Under the pieces are notes generated by a model, which made no database searches, was not told the origin of the DNA, and was given only the letters and a program-made list of their open reading frames with translations. This document shows positions 7,511 through 14,448 of a stretch of 17,041 bases of DNA, in pieces (position 1 is the first letter of the stretch; every line of letters begins with the position of its first letter). The translations under genes and the position numbers were made by a program. Where the stretch lies: contig DKAI01000074.1 in the NCBI GenBank assembly GCA_002450755.1, positions 1-17,041 on the forward strand, in the 5' to 3' direction. Source of the stretch: Deltaproteobacteria bacterium UBA6930 (GTDB lineage: Bacteria > Myxococcota_A > UBA9160 > UBA6930).

Positions 7511-8674
7511 CTATCTGTTCAAATAGGTAGAGATTCTTTCACAGGCTTCTTCCAGACGAGATTGATCGGTTGCAAATGACAATCGGAGAAACCCTTCTCC
7601 TGCAGATCCAAAACTAGTACCCGCGATTGTGGCGACGTGGGCAAAATTCAAAAGTTCCGTTTGGAGTTCGAGGGATGTAATGCCAATTTCGGTAATATTT
7701 GGAAAGACGTAAAAGGCGCCGCCTGGTGAGAGGGCACTAATTCCGGGTATTTCGTTAAGCGCCTCAACTAAAATAGTTTTTCGGCGTGTGAAGGTCCTGA
7801 TCATAGAAGCAACTGAGTCTTGAGGACCAGTTAAGGCTGCTTTTCCGGCGGCTTGAGCAACGTTGTTGACACATGAATGGCTATTTATACAAAGACGATT
7901 CACTAAATTGATTAGAGAAGTAGGCCAAACGCTGAAGCCTAATCTCCATCCGGTCATTGCATATGTTTTAGAACAACCGTCAATTAGGATTAGTCGTTCC
8001 CGGATTTCAGGGTAGTGCAAAAGACTGCGAGGCTTATCCTGTCCGTAATAAATTTGTCGATATATTTCGTCCGAGAGGATGAAGACATCAGGATAGTCGA
8101 GGAGTCCTCGTACGAGCAAATCAAGTTCCGGGATCGTTGTCACTCCACCTGTTGGGTTCCCCGGGCTATTTAAAATCAGTAGACGAGTTTTTTTTGTAAT
8201 TCGAGACAAGACGTCATCGGCGCGGAGTCCAAAATCGGAATTTTCATCAAGCGGATAGGCGACGGGCTCGGCTCCTGAAAAACGTGCAACAGAGGAATAG
8301 ATAGGAAAGCCCGGATCTGGGTACAGGATCTGGGTTTCCGAGTCTCCGAAGGAAAGTGCAGCGAAGAGTAATCCAGTTTTGGCTCCGGGGAATACTACAA
8401 CGTTGTCTGGAGAAACATAGTAGTTCTCATTGCAATATCTTTCTGAGACTGCCTCCCTTAGTACGAACTCTCCTTGAGCAGAAGAGTACCCGTAGGGACC
8501 ATCTCGCACAGCCCGCTCAGCAGCATCTAAGATATGTTGAGCTATAGGAAAGTCCGGTTGTCCGATGCCAAGGTTTATCACGTCATAACCCTTTAGGGTT
8601 AATTCTTGGACTCTTTCTAAAACCTCAAAGGCCGTTTCAGTTCCTAATGTCTTAGTCCGGTTCGAAATTTTCAG
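7511..8674 (-). CDS. Class I/II PLP-dependent aminotransferase with non-canonical start
   Basis: A fold-type I aminotransferase. Motifs include SPGNPTGG (the conserved NPTG that holds the substrate carboxylate), ILSDEIYRQIYY (PLP ring Asp and Tyr) and GCSKTYAMTGWRLGF with the Schiff-base lysine. The first ATG/GTG/TTG is the GTG at 8581, but family homology continues upstream without a stop: SNRTKTLGTETAFEVLERV then QELTLKGYDVINLG. Starting at the CTG at 8674 gives 387 residues with the lysine at 236, close to Lys234 of Thermus AspAT. The GTG start would give 356 residues and Lys205 and remove the N-terminal segment. A second CTG at 8689 overlaps the upstream stop as CTGA, and ATT at 8668 is another option. 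Co-directional with the MetE-like gene. The amino donor and acceptor are not predictable. Confidence 0.85.
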   Translation of the reverse strand: MKISNRTKTLGTETAFEVLERVQELTLKGYDVINLGIGQPDFPIAQHILDAAERAVRDGPYGYSSAQGEFVLREAVSERYCNENYYVSPDNVVVFPGAKTGLLFAALSFGDSETQILYPDPGFPIYSSVARFSGAEPVAYPLDENSDFGLRADDVLSRITKKTRLLILNSPGNPTGGVTTIPELDLLVRGLLDYPDVFILSDEIYRQIYYGQDKPRSLLHYPEIRERLILIDGCSKTYAMTGWRLGFSVWPTSLINLVNRLCINSHSCVNNVAQAAGKAALTGPQDSVASMIRTFTRRKTILVEALNEIPGISALSPGGAFYVFPNITEIGITSLELQTELLNFAHVATIAGTSFGSAGEGFLRLSFATDQSRLEEACERISTYLNR

Positions 8675-8685
8675 ACTGCGGTTCT

Positions 8686-9861
8686 TCAGACTGATTCGCC
8701 CATGAACGCGTAGGTAGGATCAGTTGCCCGAATTTCTGATTGTGGTAGGCCGAGTTCTTTTCGGACTATGTTCGTTCCTCTTACTAGAGCTACGCATTTA
8801 TAGTATGCAATTCTACGTGACATTCCTTCTCGACCAAAACCACAATCGGCACTTATAATTAGACGTTCTGGTGGGATATATTCTAGAGCTCTTCGAATGA
8901 TATCAGCAATCATTTCCGGTCGTTCCACAGTGGTCCTTGTGTGGTCGACAACACCGATACCAATTTTTTTGTCTGTGGGAAACGCTTTTAACAAAGCTAG
9001 ATCGCGTCCCATATTACTGGCGCCTTCGAGCATTAACACATCGGCATTTAGCGCTAAGAGATAAGGGAGAGATCGTTCGTAACTAGGGCGCTCCCAGTAG
9101 AAGCTCTGTTGATTTGGGTTTCCCCAGCATGTGTGTGCCCAAATTTCGGAGTCTACTCCTTCAACCTCCCTATTAAATGCTTCCGTGTAAAACTCGAGAT
9201 CTTTGTCAGTTGCGGGTGGGGTAGCAGCGCACGCAAAGTGGTGGGGAGGTTCCTCTACTTGTATCACTGGGCATCCGGCAGCTGCAAGTTCCTTGAGTTC
9301 TTCATTGAGTGCCGCTGCCAATGCCATTACAAGGTCCTGGTCGGAGGCGTAGTGTTCATTCCAGAGCATCATTGGAAGGCAGCTTGCGCTTATTGATCCG
9401 AACTTTACTGGTTTGCTAGTCATTCGTTGAGCAGTTTTCCAGGCAGCAGTGAAATGTAGGGGTCCCCTGGTAATTGGACCTGTAACTGCAGGAGGATGGT
9501 AAGCTTCTTGGACCTCATAGAGAATATCCCCCGGTCCCATATCTGCATATTCGAGAAAATGAGAGGAATCTCTAAATCCACTAATGCCATTGAGTCGTTC
9601 AATTGTATAAAAGAACCACGATCTACCTCCAACCTCCAGATCAAACCGTGCATCCCCGTCTACAAGTATGTCGAGTCCGGCTCGTTCCTGTTCGTTGATA
9701 TAGCAGGCTACTGCGTCCGTGTATTGTTCGCGGTAGGTCGTATCTCCAAGGGCGACCTTTAATGGTCTGCCATGTAAGCTTTCAGTGTACCAAGCTGGCC
9801 TAGGAAACGAGCCAACCATCGCGGTAGGTAGGACTAGGTCTTTAGATGCCTTGAGTGACAT
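8686..9861 (-). CDS. MetE-like cobalamin-independent methyltransferase (C-terminal-domain type)
   Basis: 391 residues with the zinc barrel of cobalamin-independent methionine synthase but without the long N-terminal half of E. coli MetE (753 residues). The signature VGSFPRP is at 16-22, QVEEPPHH at 201-208, and all four zinc ligands expected from MetE are visible: His243 and Cys245 (HTC), Glu279 (MLEGAS) and Cys340 (ADCGFG). Such short proteins move a methyl or alkyl group to or from a zinc-bound thiolate; relatives include archaeal methionine synthases and epoxyalkane:coenzyme M transferase. With no folate-binding N-terminal domain and a catabolic neighbourhood, a role other than de novo methionine synthesis is likely. 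AAGGAG at 9867-9872 sits 5 bases before the ATG. It is the first gene of a reverse unit with the aminotransferase. Confidence 0.88.
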   Translation of the reverse strand: MSLKASKDLVLPTAMVGSFPRPAWYTESLHGRPLKVALGDTTYREQYTDAVACYINEQERAGLDILVDGDARFDLEVGGRSWFFYTIERLNGISGFRDSSHFLEYADMGPGDILYEVQEAYHPPAVTGPITRGPLHFTAAWKTAQRMTSKPVKFGSISASCLPMMLWNEHYASDQDLVMALAAALNEELKELAAAGCPVIQVEEPPHHFACAATPPATDKDLEFYTEAFNREVEGVDSEIWAHTCWGNPNQQSFYWERPSYERSLPYLLALNADVLMLEGASNMGRDLALLKAFPTDKKIGIGVVDHTRTTVERPEMIADIIRRALEYIPPERLIISADCGFGREGMSRRIAYYKCVALVRGTNIVRKELGLPQSEIRATDPTYAFMGESV

Positions 9862-10069
9862 GAGAACTCCTTTCAGCTTTCTTTTGATCAGTATGCCACA
9901 AGGAGTCCCTAGAGGGCTTCTGAGGTGAAGTTAATTGTAAAAAGATGCACGAGACACGGTTGGATCGGAAGTGCCTCAAATTTAGAAGAAGATCGCTAGG
10001 CTTCGCCATTTTAAAAATCACTCTTGCGACAGTTTGTAGGAGGTCTAAATTGCTTTCCGAGGGGCTGGG
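9862..10069. promoter_or_regulatory. Divergent intergenic region between the MetE-like gene and pcm
   Basis: 208 bases separating two outward-facing genes, so promoters for both must lie here or overlap the coding ends. I could not find a convincing -35/-10 pair on either strand. A TTTACA on the reverse strand lacks a matching -10, and a forward TTAAAA near 10011 lacks a matching -35. A near-perfect ribosome site TAGGAGGT (10037-10044) lies ahead of pcm. In-frame ATT at 10049 is at a suitable distance from it, though the ATG at 10070 has its own GAGGGG. No operator-like palindrome stands out. Confidence 0.4.
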
Positions 10070-10756
10070 ATGGTTTTGTCGAAACATTCGGATTTTGATT
10101 TTCGTGTTGAAGAGGAACAATATCGAAGAGCTCGCTCAAAGATGGTTCAGTCTTTGGAGAAAGCAGGGGTTCGAGATACTAGGGTTTTGGCGGCCATGAA
10201 TGCAATACCTCGACACCTTCTAGTTGCAGAGGCGCTCAGACATAAAGCCTATTCAGATGTAGCTCTGCCTATTGGGTCAGGACAGACAATATCGGCCCCT
10301 CACATCGTAGCCTTGATGTCTGAAAGGCTTTGTCTGGAAGGGCACGAAGCTGTACTTGAGATAGGTACAGGTTCGGGATATCAATGCGCAATACTTTCTA
10401 AGCTGGCAGAACGAGTAGTTTCGATTGAAAGAGTTCCGAGTCTTGCGAATGATGCCAGGAGAGCACTCGATCGGTTTGGTGTTATAAACGCAGTAGTGTT
10501 TCTTGGTGATGGTACGGTGGGGCGACCCAAAGATGGGCCTTACGATGCAATTTTGGTTACGGCAGCGGGCCCCAAAGTTCCCCGAAGCTTACTTTTGCAA
10601 CTTAAGATTGGTGGTCGGTTGATTGGGCCGTTTGGCCTCTCTGATAGTCAAGTTCTTTTGGAGGTCCATCGAACTAGTCCTTCAGACTGGACACAAAAAG
10701 AACTCGGAGATTGCAAATTTGTAGAATTGATAGGCGACGAAGGATGGTCTACATGA
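10070..10756 (+). CDS. pcm: Protein-L-isoaspartate O-methyltransferase
   Basis: 228 residues. It methylates the abnormal L-isoaspartyl carboxylate formed in ageing proteins, using S-adenosylmethionine in the cytoplasm, which allows repair back to aspartate. Residues 63-76 contain the family signature DVALPIGSGQTISA, including the serines of the active-site loop. VLEIGTGSGYQCAIL at 95-109 is the SAM-binding glycine loop, IERV at 119-122 the acidic end of strand 2, and YDAILVTAAGPKVP at 158-171 the post-motif. The first 18 residues extend beyond the usual start and may be variable. A start at ATT 10049 (next to TAGGAGGT) would add 7 residues; ATG 10070 is preferred. The next gene is the M23 lipoprotein, as in pcm-nlpD; surE is absent upstream. 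Confidence 0.93.
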   Translation: MVLSKHSDFDFRVEEEQYRRARSKMVQSLEKAGVRDTRVLAAMNAIPRHLLVAEALRHKAYSDVALPIGSGQTISAPHIVALMSERLCLEGHEAVLEIGTGSGYQCAILSKLAERVVSIERVPSLANDARRALDRFGVINAVVFLGDGTVGRPKDGPYDAILVTAAGPKVPRSLLLQLKIGGRLIGPFGLSDSQVLLEVHRTSPSDWTQKELGDCKFVELIGDEGWST

Positions 10757-10772
10757 GAATCCGAGTTCAAGA

Positions 10773-11414
10773 ATGAGTAAACATTTAAGTGTTCTCGCGG
10801 TTTCACTATTAATAGGTTGCCTCGGTTTTCCCTTCGCCAGAGTAATTCATAAAGTAAAATCTGGAGAAACAATATATCGGATAGCAGTCTATTACGATGT
10901 TTCGACACAGCATATTGTTGAGGTGAACGACATCGATGATGTTCGGTTGGTTCAGCCGGGAATGAGGTTGACCATATATGGAGCGAATAGGAATCCTCCC
11001 GATTATTCTCTTGTTTCTAAAAGAAAAAATCGCTCAACCGTAAAAACTGGAAAATTTAGTTGGCCCGTCAAGGGAATTGTCTCCTCTCAATATGGATTAA
11101 GATGGGGTAGAAAGCACGAAGGTATGGACATAGCGGCCAAGGCTGGAACGCCAATCGTAGCGGCTAGGAGTGGTCGAGTAATTTTCAGCGGACGACTAGG
11201 AGGTTATGGAAACGTGGTTATTTTGCGCCACTCTGGAGATTACGAGACGGTATACGCTCATAATCGAAAAAATAGAGTAAAAAAAGGTCAGAAAGTGAGG
11301 GAAGGCGAGAAAATTGCGGAAGTAGGTAGTACTGGAAAATCTACCGGTCCACACCTCCATTTCGAAGTAAGACATGAAAATCAAGCTAAGAATCCCAAGT
11401 TGTATCTTCCTTAG
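10773..11414 (+). CDS. NlpD-like LysM/M23 peptidase lipoprotein with intact active site
   Basis: 213 residues. A hydrophobic leader ends in the lipobox L-I-G-C with Cys16, so it is probably a lipoprotein anchored in an envelope membrane. A LysM peptidoglycan-binding domain covers 24-68 (IHKVKSGETIYRIAVYYDVS). A LytM/M23 domain covers about 95-213. Unlike E. coli NlpD, whose zinc-site residues are lost, here HxxxD (H115, D119), YAH (H163) and HLH (H194, H196) are all present, so it may be an active D,D-endopeptidase. There are only about 25 residues between the two domains, far shorter than in NlpD (379 aa). It starts 16 bases after pcm stops, with a weak ribosome site. Domains are certain; whether it activates amidases or cuts peptidoglycan itself is inferred. 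Confidence 0.88.
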   Translation: MSKHLSVLAVSLLIGCLGFPFARVIHKVKSGETIYRIAVYYDVSTQHIVEVNDIDDVRLVQPGMRLTIYGANRNPPDYSLVSKRKNRSTVKTGKFSWPVKGIVSSQYGLRWGRKHEGMDIAAKAGTPIVAARSGRVIFSGRLGGYGNVVILRHSGDYETVYAHNRKNRVKKGQKVREGEKIAEVGSTGKSTGPHLHFEVRHENQAKNPKLYLP

Positions 11415-11440
11415 ATATAATTTTGCTCCGAGGTTTTGAA

Positions 11441-11962
11441 GTGATTGAAGAAGAACTTAAAAAATACATACGAGCTGTGCCTGATTTTCCTCAAAAGGGA
11501 ATCGTTTTCCGCGACGTGACTCCGCTCCTGTTGGAGCCTCAAATTTTTAAGAATGCACTGGAGGCTATGGGGCGACGGTTTGAATCCCTTTCTGTTGAAT
11601 GCGTAGTCGGAATTGAATCTAGAGGGTTCATTTTTGGCGCCCCGTTAGCGCAAATGCTTGATGTGGGCTTTGCGCTCGTGCGGAAACCCGGCAAACTGCC
11701 TTCGAAGGTAAAGCGAGTAGATTACGATTTAGAATACGGAAGTGACGCGCTTGAAATCCATGCAGATTCAATTCTTAGCGGGCAAAAAGTTTTAATTGTT
11801 GATGATCTACTCGCTACCGGTGGGACAGCGGCGGCTTGTGAGACTCTGGTAGAATCTGCAGGTGGAGAGGTCGTAGGTGCCACTTTCTTGATAGAATTAC
11901 TTGCTCTCCAGGGTAGAAAAAGTCTCATTACGACAGAAGTTCACAGTGTTATCGATTATTAA
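11441..11962 (+). CDS. apt: Adenine phosphoribosyltransferase
   Basis: 173 residues from GTG 11441. It converts adenine and PRPP to AMP and pyrophosphate in purine salvage. The family pattern is complete: PDFPQKGIVFRDVTPLL at 14-30, the IESRGFIFGAP loop at 58-68, RKPGKLP at 81-87, YDLEYG at 95-100, and the PRPP-binding VLIVDDLLATGGTA at 117-130. I chose GTG because CGAGG (11429-11433) lies 7 bases before it and the protein then matches the usual Apt length. An in-frame TTG at 11423 would add six residues. It follows the M23 gene by 26 bases and precedes the SDR gene by 17, so the whole stretch from pcm may be one transcript. Confidence 0.93.
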   Translation: MIEEELKKYIRAVPDFPQKGIVFRDVTPLLLEPQIFKNALEAMGRRFESLSVECVVGIESRGFIFGAPLAQMLDVGFALVRKPGKLPSKVKRVDYDLEYGSDALEIHADSILSGQKVLIVDDLLATGGTAAACETLVESAGGEVVGATFLIELLALQGRKSLITTEVHSVIDY

Positions 11963-11979
11963 GAAAAAGGAGCCAGAAA

Positions 11980-12780
11980 ATGGATGTAAAAGATAAAACT
12001 GTAGTTGTTACAGGTGGAGCAAGTGGGATCGGTAGGGCTCTCTGTAGACGATTTGCGTCTTCCGGAGTCCGAGGAGTAGTGGTCGCAGACCGTGATGGCG
12101 AAGGCGCTACTGCGGTTGCGAGTGAAATTAATGGTTTGGGAATCGAATGCGATGTAAGTAGTGAGTCTGATGTTAATCGGCTAGTCGCCGAGAGCGAGAG
12201 CAAAATAGGCCCCATAGATATCTTCTGCTCAAATGCCGGCATTGCGAGCGGGGGGGATCCCCTTGATGTTGAGTTGACGGAATGGCAAAAGCAGTGGGAC
12301 GTAAACGTAATGGCTCATGTTTATGCTGTAAGAGCAGTTCTTCCGGGAATGCTAGAACGAGGGGAAGGGTACCTTGTCCATACTGCATCGATGGCAGGTA
12401 TTCTCACCACGCATGGTAATGCACATTATGCAGTTTCTAAGCATGCAGTGGTAGGATTAGCGGAATGGCTTTCTGTGACTTATCACGATCGCGGGATAAA
12501 AACGTCTTGCCTGGCACCTTTGGGGGTTAGGACGCCGATGCTAGGGGATCCCGAATCTAAATGGGCGAAAATGGCCGCTGGGAATATAAAAGAACCCGAG
12601 GAGGTTGCGGAGCAAGTTCTAGATGCGATCGCAGAGGAACGGTTTTTAATTCTTACTGATCCTCAGGCGCAAAAATGGATGGATGGAAAAGCCGAGAATT
12701 TGGAACGGTGGCTTTCAGGGATGCGTAAGTTACAAAAAGTGATGGAAGATTCTGATGTTGAGTTTGTCGCTGGGCGATAG
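11980..12780 (+). CDS. Classical short-chain dehydrogenase/reductase
   Basis: 266 residues with a complete SDR signature: TGGASGIG at 11-18 for the dinucleotide, Asp37 at the end of strand 2 (favouring NAD(H)), SNAG at 84-87, an Asn at 109 (DVN), catalytic Ser137, Tyr150 and Lys154 (YAVSK). This is the intact contrast to the SDR at 1871, and it is the better candidate for a real alcohol or ketone oxidoreductase. The substrate-binding part after residue 165 (LAPLGVRTPMLGDP and the C-terminal helices) is not diagnostic. AAAAAGGAG lies just ahead of the ATG. It sits 17 bases after apt and precedes the 116-aa gene and the Rieske oxygenase; it may oxidise a hydroxylated product of that oxygenase, but this is inference. 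Confidence 0.93.
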   Translation: MDVKDKTVVVTGGASGIGRALCRRFASSGVRGVVVADRDGEGATAVASEINGLGIECDVSSESDVNRLVAESESKIGPIDIFCSNAGIASGGDPLDVELTEWQKQWDVNVMAHVYAVRAVLPGMLERGEGYLVHTASMAGILTTHGNAHYAVSKHAVVGLAEWLSVTYHDRGIKTSCLAPLGVRTPMLGDPESKWAKMAAGNIKEPEEVAEQVLDAIAEERFLILTDPQAQKWMDGKAENLERWLSGMRKLQKVMEDSDVEFVAGR

Positions 12781-12792
12781 GCAGTATTCAGC

Positions 12793-12828
12793 ATGAATGT
12801 TTTTCGGAGGTTGATAAATAGCCAGTGA
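12793..12828 (+). CDS. Possible 11-codon leader ORF coupled to the next gene
   Basis: ATG at 12793 opens MNVFRRLINSQ and stops at TGA 12826-12828, which overlaps the GTG of the following gene as GTGA. It explains an oddity: the only good ribosome site nearby (CGGAGG, 12805-12810) lies inside this frame and 14 bases from the GTG, too far for ordinary initiation. Ribosomes finishing the leader could restart at the GTG. Its own ribosome site is weak (TAGGCAG), and a frame this short can occur by chance, so this is a tentative call. Confidence 0.25.
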   Translation: MNVFRRLINSQ

Positions 12829-13175
12829 AAAGATCATTACCTGAGGAATTTGAAGATTTAGAAGCACTCGTTCCATATTGGACGAGAGATACTGAGGCTG
12901 CGCGGAACGCATTTCGTGTGTCATGTTCTATAAAAGAACTAAGAGAGTTCTATGACATTGTGATGCCACGGCTTGATGCACTAGCGGAAAGGCTAGAACA
13001 GACCACACTCGATAATATGTCCAAAGAAGAAGCATGTCTTCTAGAGCTTGCTCTGATGGTGATGGAGGTAGCTCCGGCGGTTGAGTATTATAATCAGCCA
13101 GATGTGCCCAATTCGGTTGACGTTGAAGTTTTGAAGATTTTGCCAGTAGATCGAGCGTATAAAATTACAGGCTAA
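12825..13175 (+). CDS. Conserved-looking hypothetical protein upstream of the Rieske oxygenase
   Basis: 116 residues, GTG start fixed by an in-frame stop (TAG at 12819-12821) just upstream. I do not recognise a named family. It is acidic, soluble and helical, with no signal peptide, membrane segment, Cys pair or metal motif: LPEEFEDLEALVPYWTRDTE, then ELREFYDIVMPRLDALAERLEQ and EEACLLELALMVMEVAPAVEYY. I have a vague impression that similar small proteins flank ring-hydroxylating oxygenases in other Proteobacteria. That is memory, not a search result. It lies 27 bases before the Rieske gene, so it is likely co-expressed and could be an accessory or folding partner. Codon use resembles its neighbours. 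Confidence 0.72.
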   Translation: MKRSLPEEFEDLEALVPYWTRDTEAARNAFRVSCSIKELREFYDIVMPRLDALAERLEQTTLDNMSKEEACLLELALMVMEVAPAVEYYNQPDVPNSVDVEVLKILPVDRAYKITG

Positions 13176-13202
13176 ATAAAAAGCGTTTAAAGGGGTATTT
13201 TA

Positions 13203-14420
13203 ATGAGTTCGGAAGCGATTCACTTAACAAACGATCAACAAAGTTATCGGGAGAAGTACCCGGAGCTTGGAACAGGTCCAGTTCCTGTTGAGCCCTATAT
13301 GAGTGAGGAATATCTAAGCAAAGAGTGTGAACATATCTTTTCAAAAATGTGGCTTATGGTGGGGAGGACCACGCGGCTAAAAAATGTAGGGGACTTTTTT
13401 GTAAAAAATGTCGAATGCCTCAACAAAAGTATTGTTGTCGCCAAAGGAAAAGATCAAGAAGTGCGAGCTTTTTATAATGTGTGCCGTCATCGAGGAACCA
13501 ATGTTGCTTCAGGTGAGGGGAACTGTAAGTACTTCACCTGTCGCTTTCACGGTTGGGTTTATGATACGGATGGTTCGATTGCTCATGTTCCGGAGGAGGA
13601 TCAGTTTTACCAATTAGATAAAAGCAAATTAAATTTAGAGTCAGTTCATTGTGAGATTTGGAAAGGCTTTATTTTTGTAAACTTCTCCGATAAGCCGCGA
13701 GAAACTCTTAGAGAACAACTTGCTGAATACTGCGAACGCTTTGAAGATTTCCCGTTTGAGGAGATGCCCGTTGCGGGTAGATGGGGCGCAACGTTAAAGG
13801 CGAATTGGAAGTTGTTTCAAGACGCTTTTCAAGAGGGCTATCACGTCTCAACAGTCCATGCAGGTACAATTGGAGAATATTTTACAGGAAAAAGAAATCC
13901 AAACTGCCGTCCATACTACTTGGGTCTTTTTAAGAGGAATCGGTCAATGAGTTTCTCGTATAATCCTGAATTCGCACCTCATCCATCGGAGATATTCGCA
14001 GTAAAAGCGGGTGGTTCTCTTAGTCAAGGGGATGCGGCAAAAACTTACGCACTTCCAGGTATAAATCCGGGAAACGACCCTTACTATTCATTTGACGTTA
14101 ATGCTGTTTTCCCTAACTGGCTCTGTGATACTTCCGCAGGATTCTTTTTCATTCATGAATTTTGGCCTATTGATGCTATTACGACCCGTTGGGAAGCTAG
14201 CTTGCACTTTTTGCCGACCAATTCTCCGAGCCAATATATTAGCCAAATGCAATCCGTTACGTTGCTCCGAGATGCGTTTCGTGAAGACATTGCCACGAGT
14301 GAAGGTTCACAAGCAGGGTTGATGTCTGGGGCGCTTAGGGAGATAAATTTCTCGGATGTTGAGATTCCGTGTCGCCATCAGTATCAAGTTATACAGGAAC
14401 TGATAGATAACCCACTTTAA
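13203..14420 (+). CDS. Rieske non-heme iron oxygenase, alpha subunit
   Basis: 405 residues. The [2Fe-2S] Rieske site is CxH-x16-CxxH with Cys94, His96, Cys113 and His116. The mononuclear iron site is formed by His214 and His219 (EGYHVSTVH) with Asp362 (REDIATSEGSQAGL). NWKLFQDAFQ at 201-210 is typical of the family. At the inter-subunit bridging position, where naphthalene dioxygenase has Asp205, this protein has Glu211 (EGYH); Glu occurs there in several oxygenases such as carnitine monooxygenase. AAGGGG lies ahead of the ATG. No ferredoxin, reductase or small beta subunit gene is nearby, so electrons must come from elsewhere. The substrate could be aromatic or a quaternary amine or terpenoid; not decidable here. 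Confidence 0.92.
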   Translation: MSSEAIHLTNDQQSYREKYPELGTGPVPVEPYMSEEYLSKECEHIFSKMWLMVGRTTRLKNVGDFFVKNVECLNKSIVVAKGKDQEVRAFYNVCRHRGTNVASGEGNCKYFTCRFHGWVYDTDGSIAHVPEEDQFYQLDKSKLNLESVHCEIWKGFIFVNFSDKPRETLREQLAEYCERFEDFPFEEMPVAGRWGATLKANWKLFQDAFQEGYHVSTVHAGTIGEYFTGKRNPNCRPYYLGLFKRNRSMSFSYNPEFAPHPSEIFAVKAGGSLSQGDAAKTYALPGINPGNDPYYSFDVNAVFPNWLCDTSAGFFFIHEFWPIDAITTRWEASLHFLPTNSPSQYISQMQSVTLLRDAFREDIATSEGSQAGLMSGALREINFSDVEIPCRHQYQVIQELIDNPL

Positions 14421-14427
14421 TAGATAT

Positions 14428-14445
14428 TAAGCTTCTGAAAGCTTA
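14428..14445. terminator. Short hairpin between convergent genes
   Basis: TAAGCTT (14428-14434) pairs with AAGCTTA (14439-14445) around loop CTGA, a 7-base stem. It lies between the ends of the convergent Rieske and luciferase-like genes (28 bases apart), the expected place for a shared terminator. Neither side carries a T-run, so it is a weak terminator or chance. Confidence 0.35.
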
Positions 14446-14448
14446 CGC

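Noticed and set aside
8586..8601. TAACCC/GGGTTA inverted repeat as a terminator after the MetE-like gene
   Set aside because: It lies inside the conserved N-terminal coding part of the aminotransferase and has no T-run.
10050..10199. TTG-initiated frame after TAGGAGGT, overlapping the start of pcm
   Set aside because: It is out of frame with Pcm, ends after 49 codons and looks like a frame shadow with many Trp, Arg and Leu codons.
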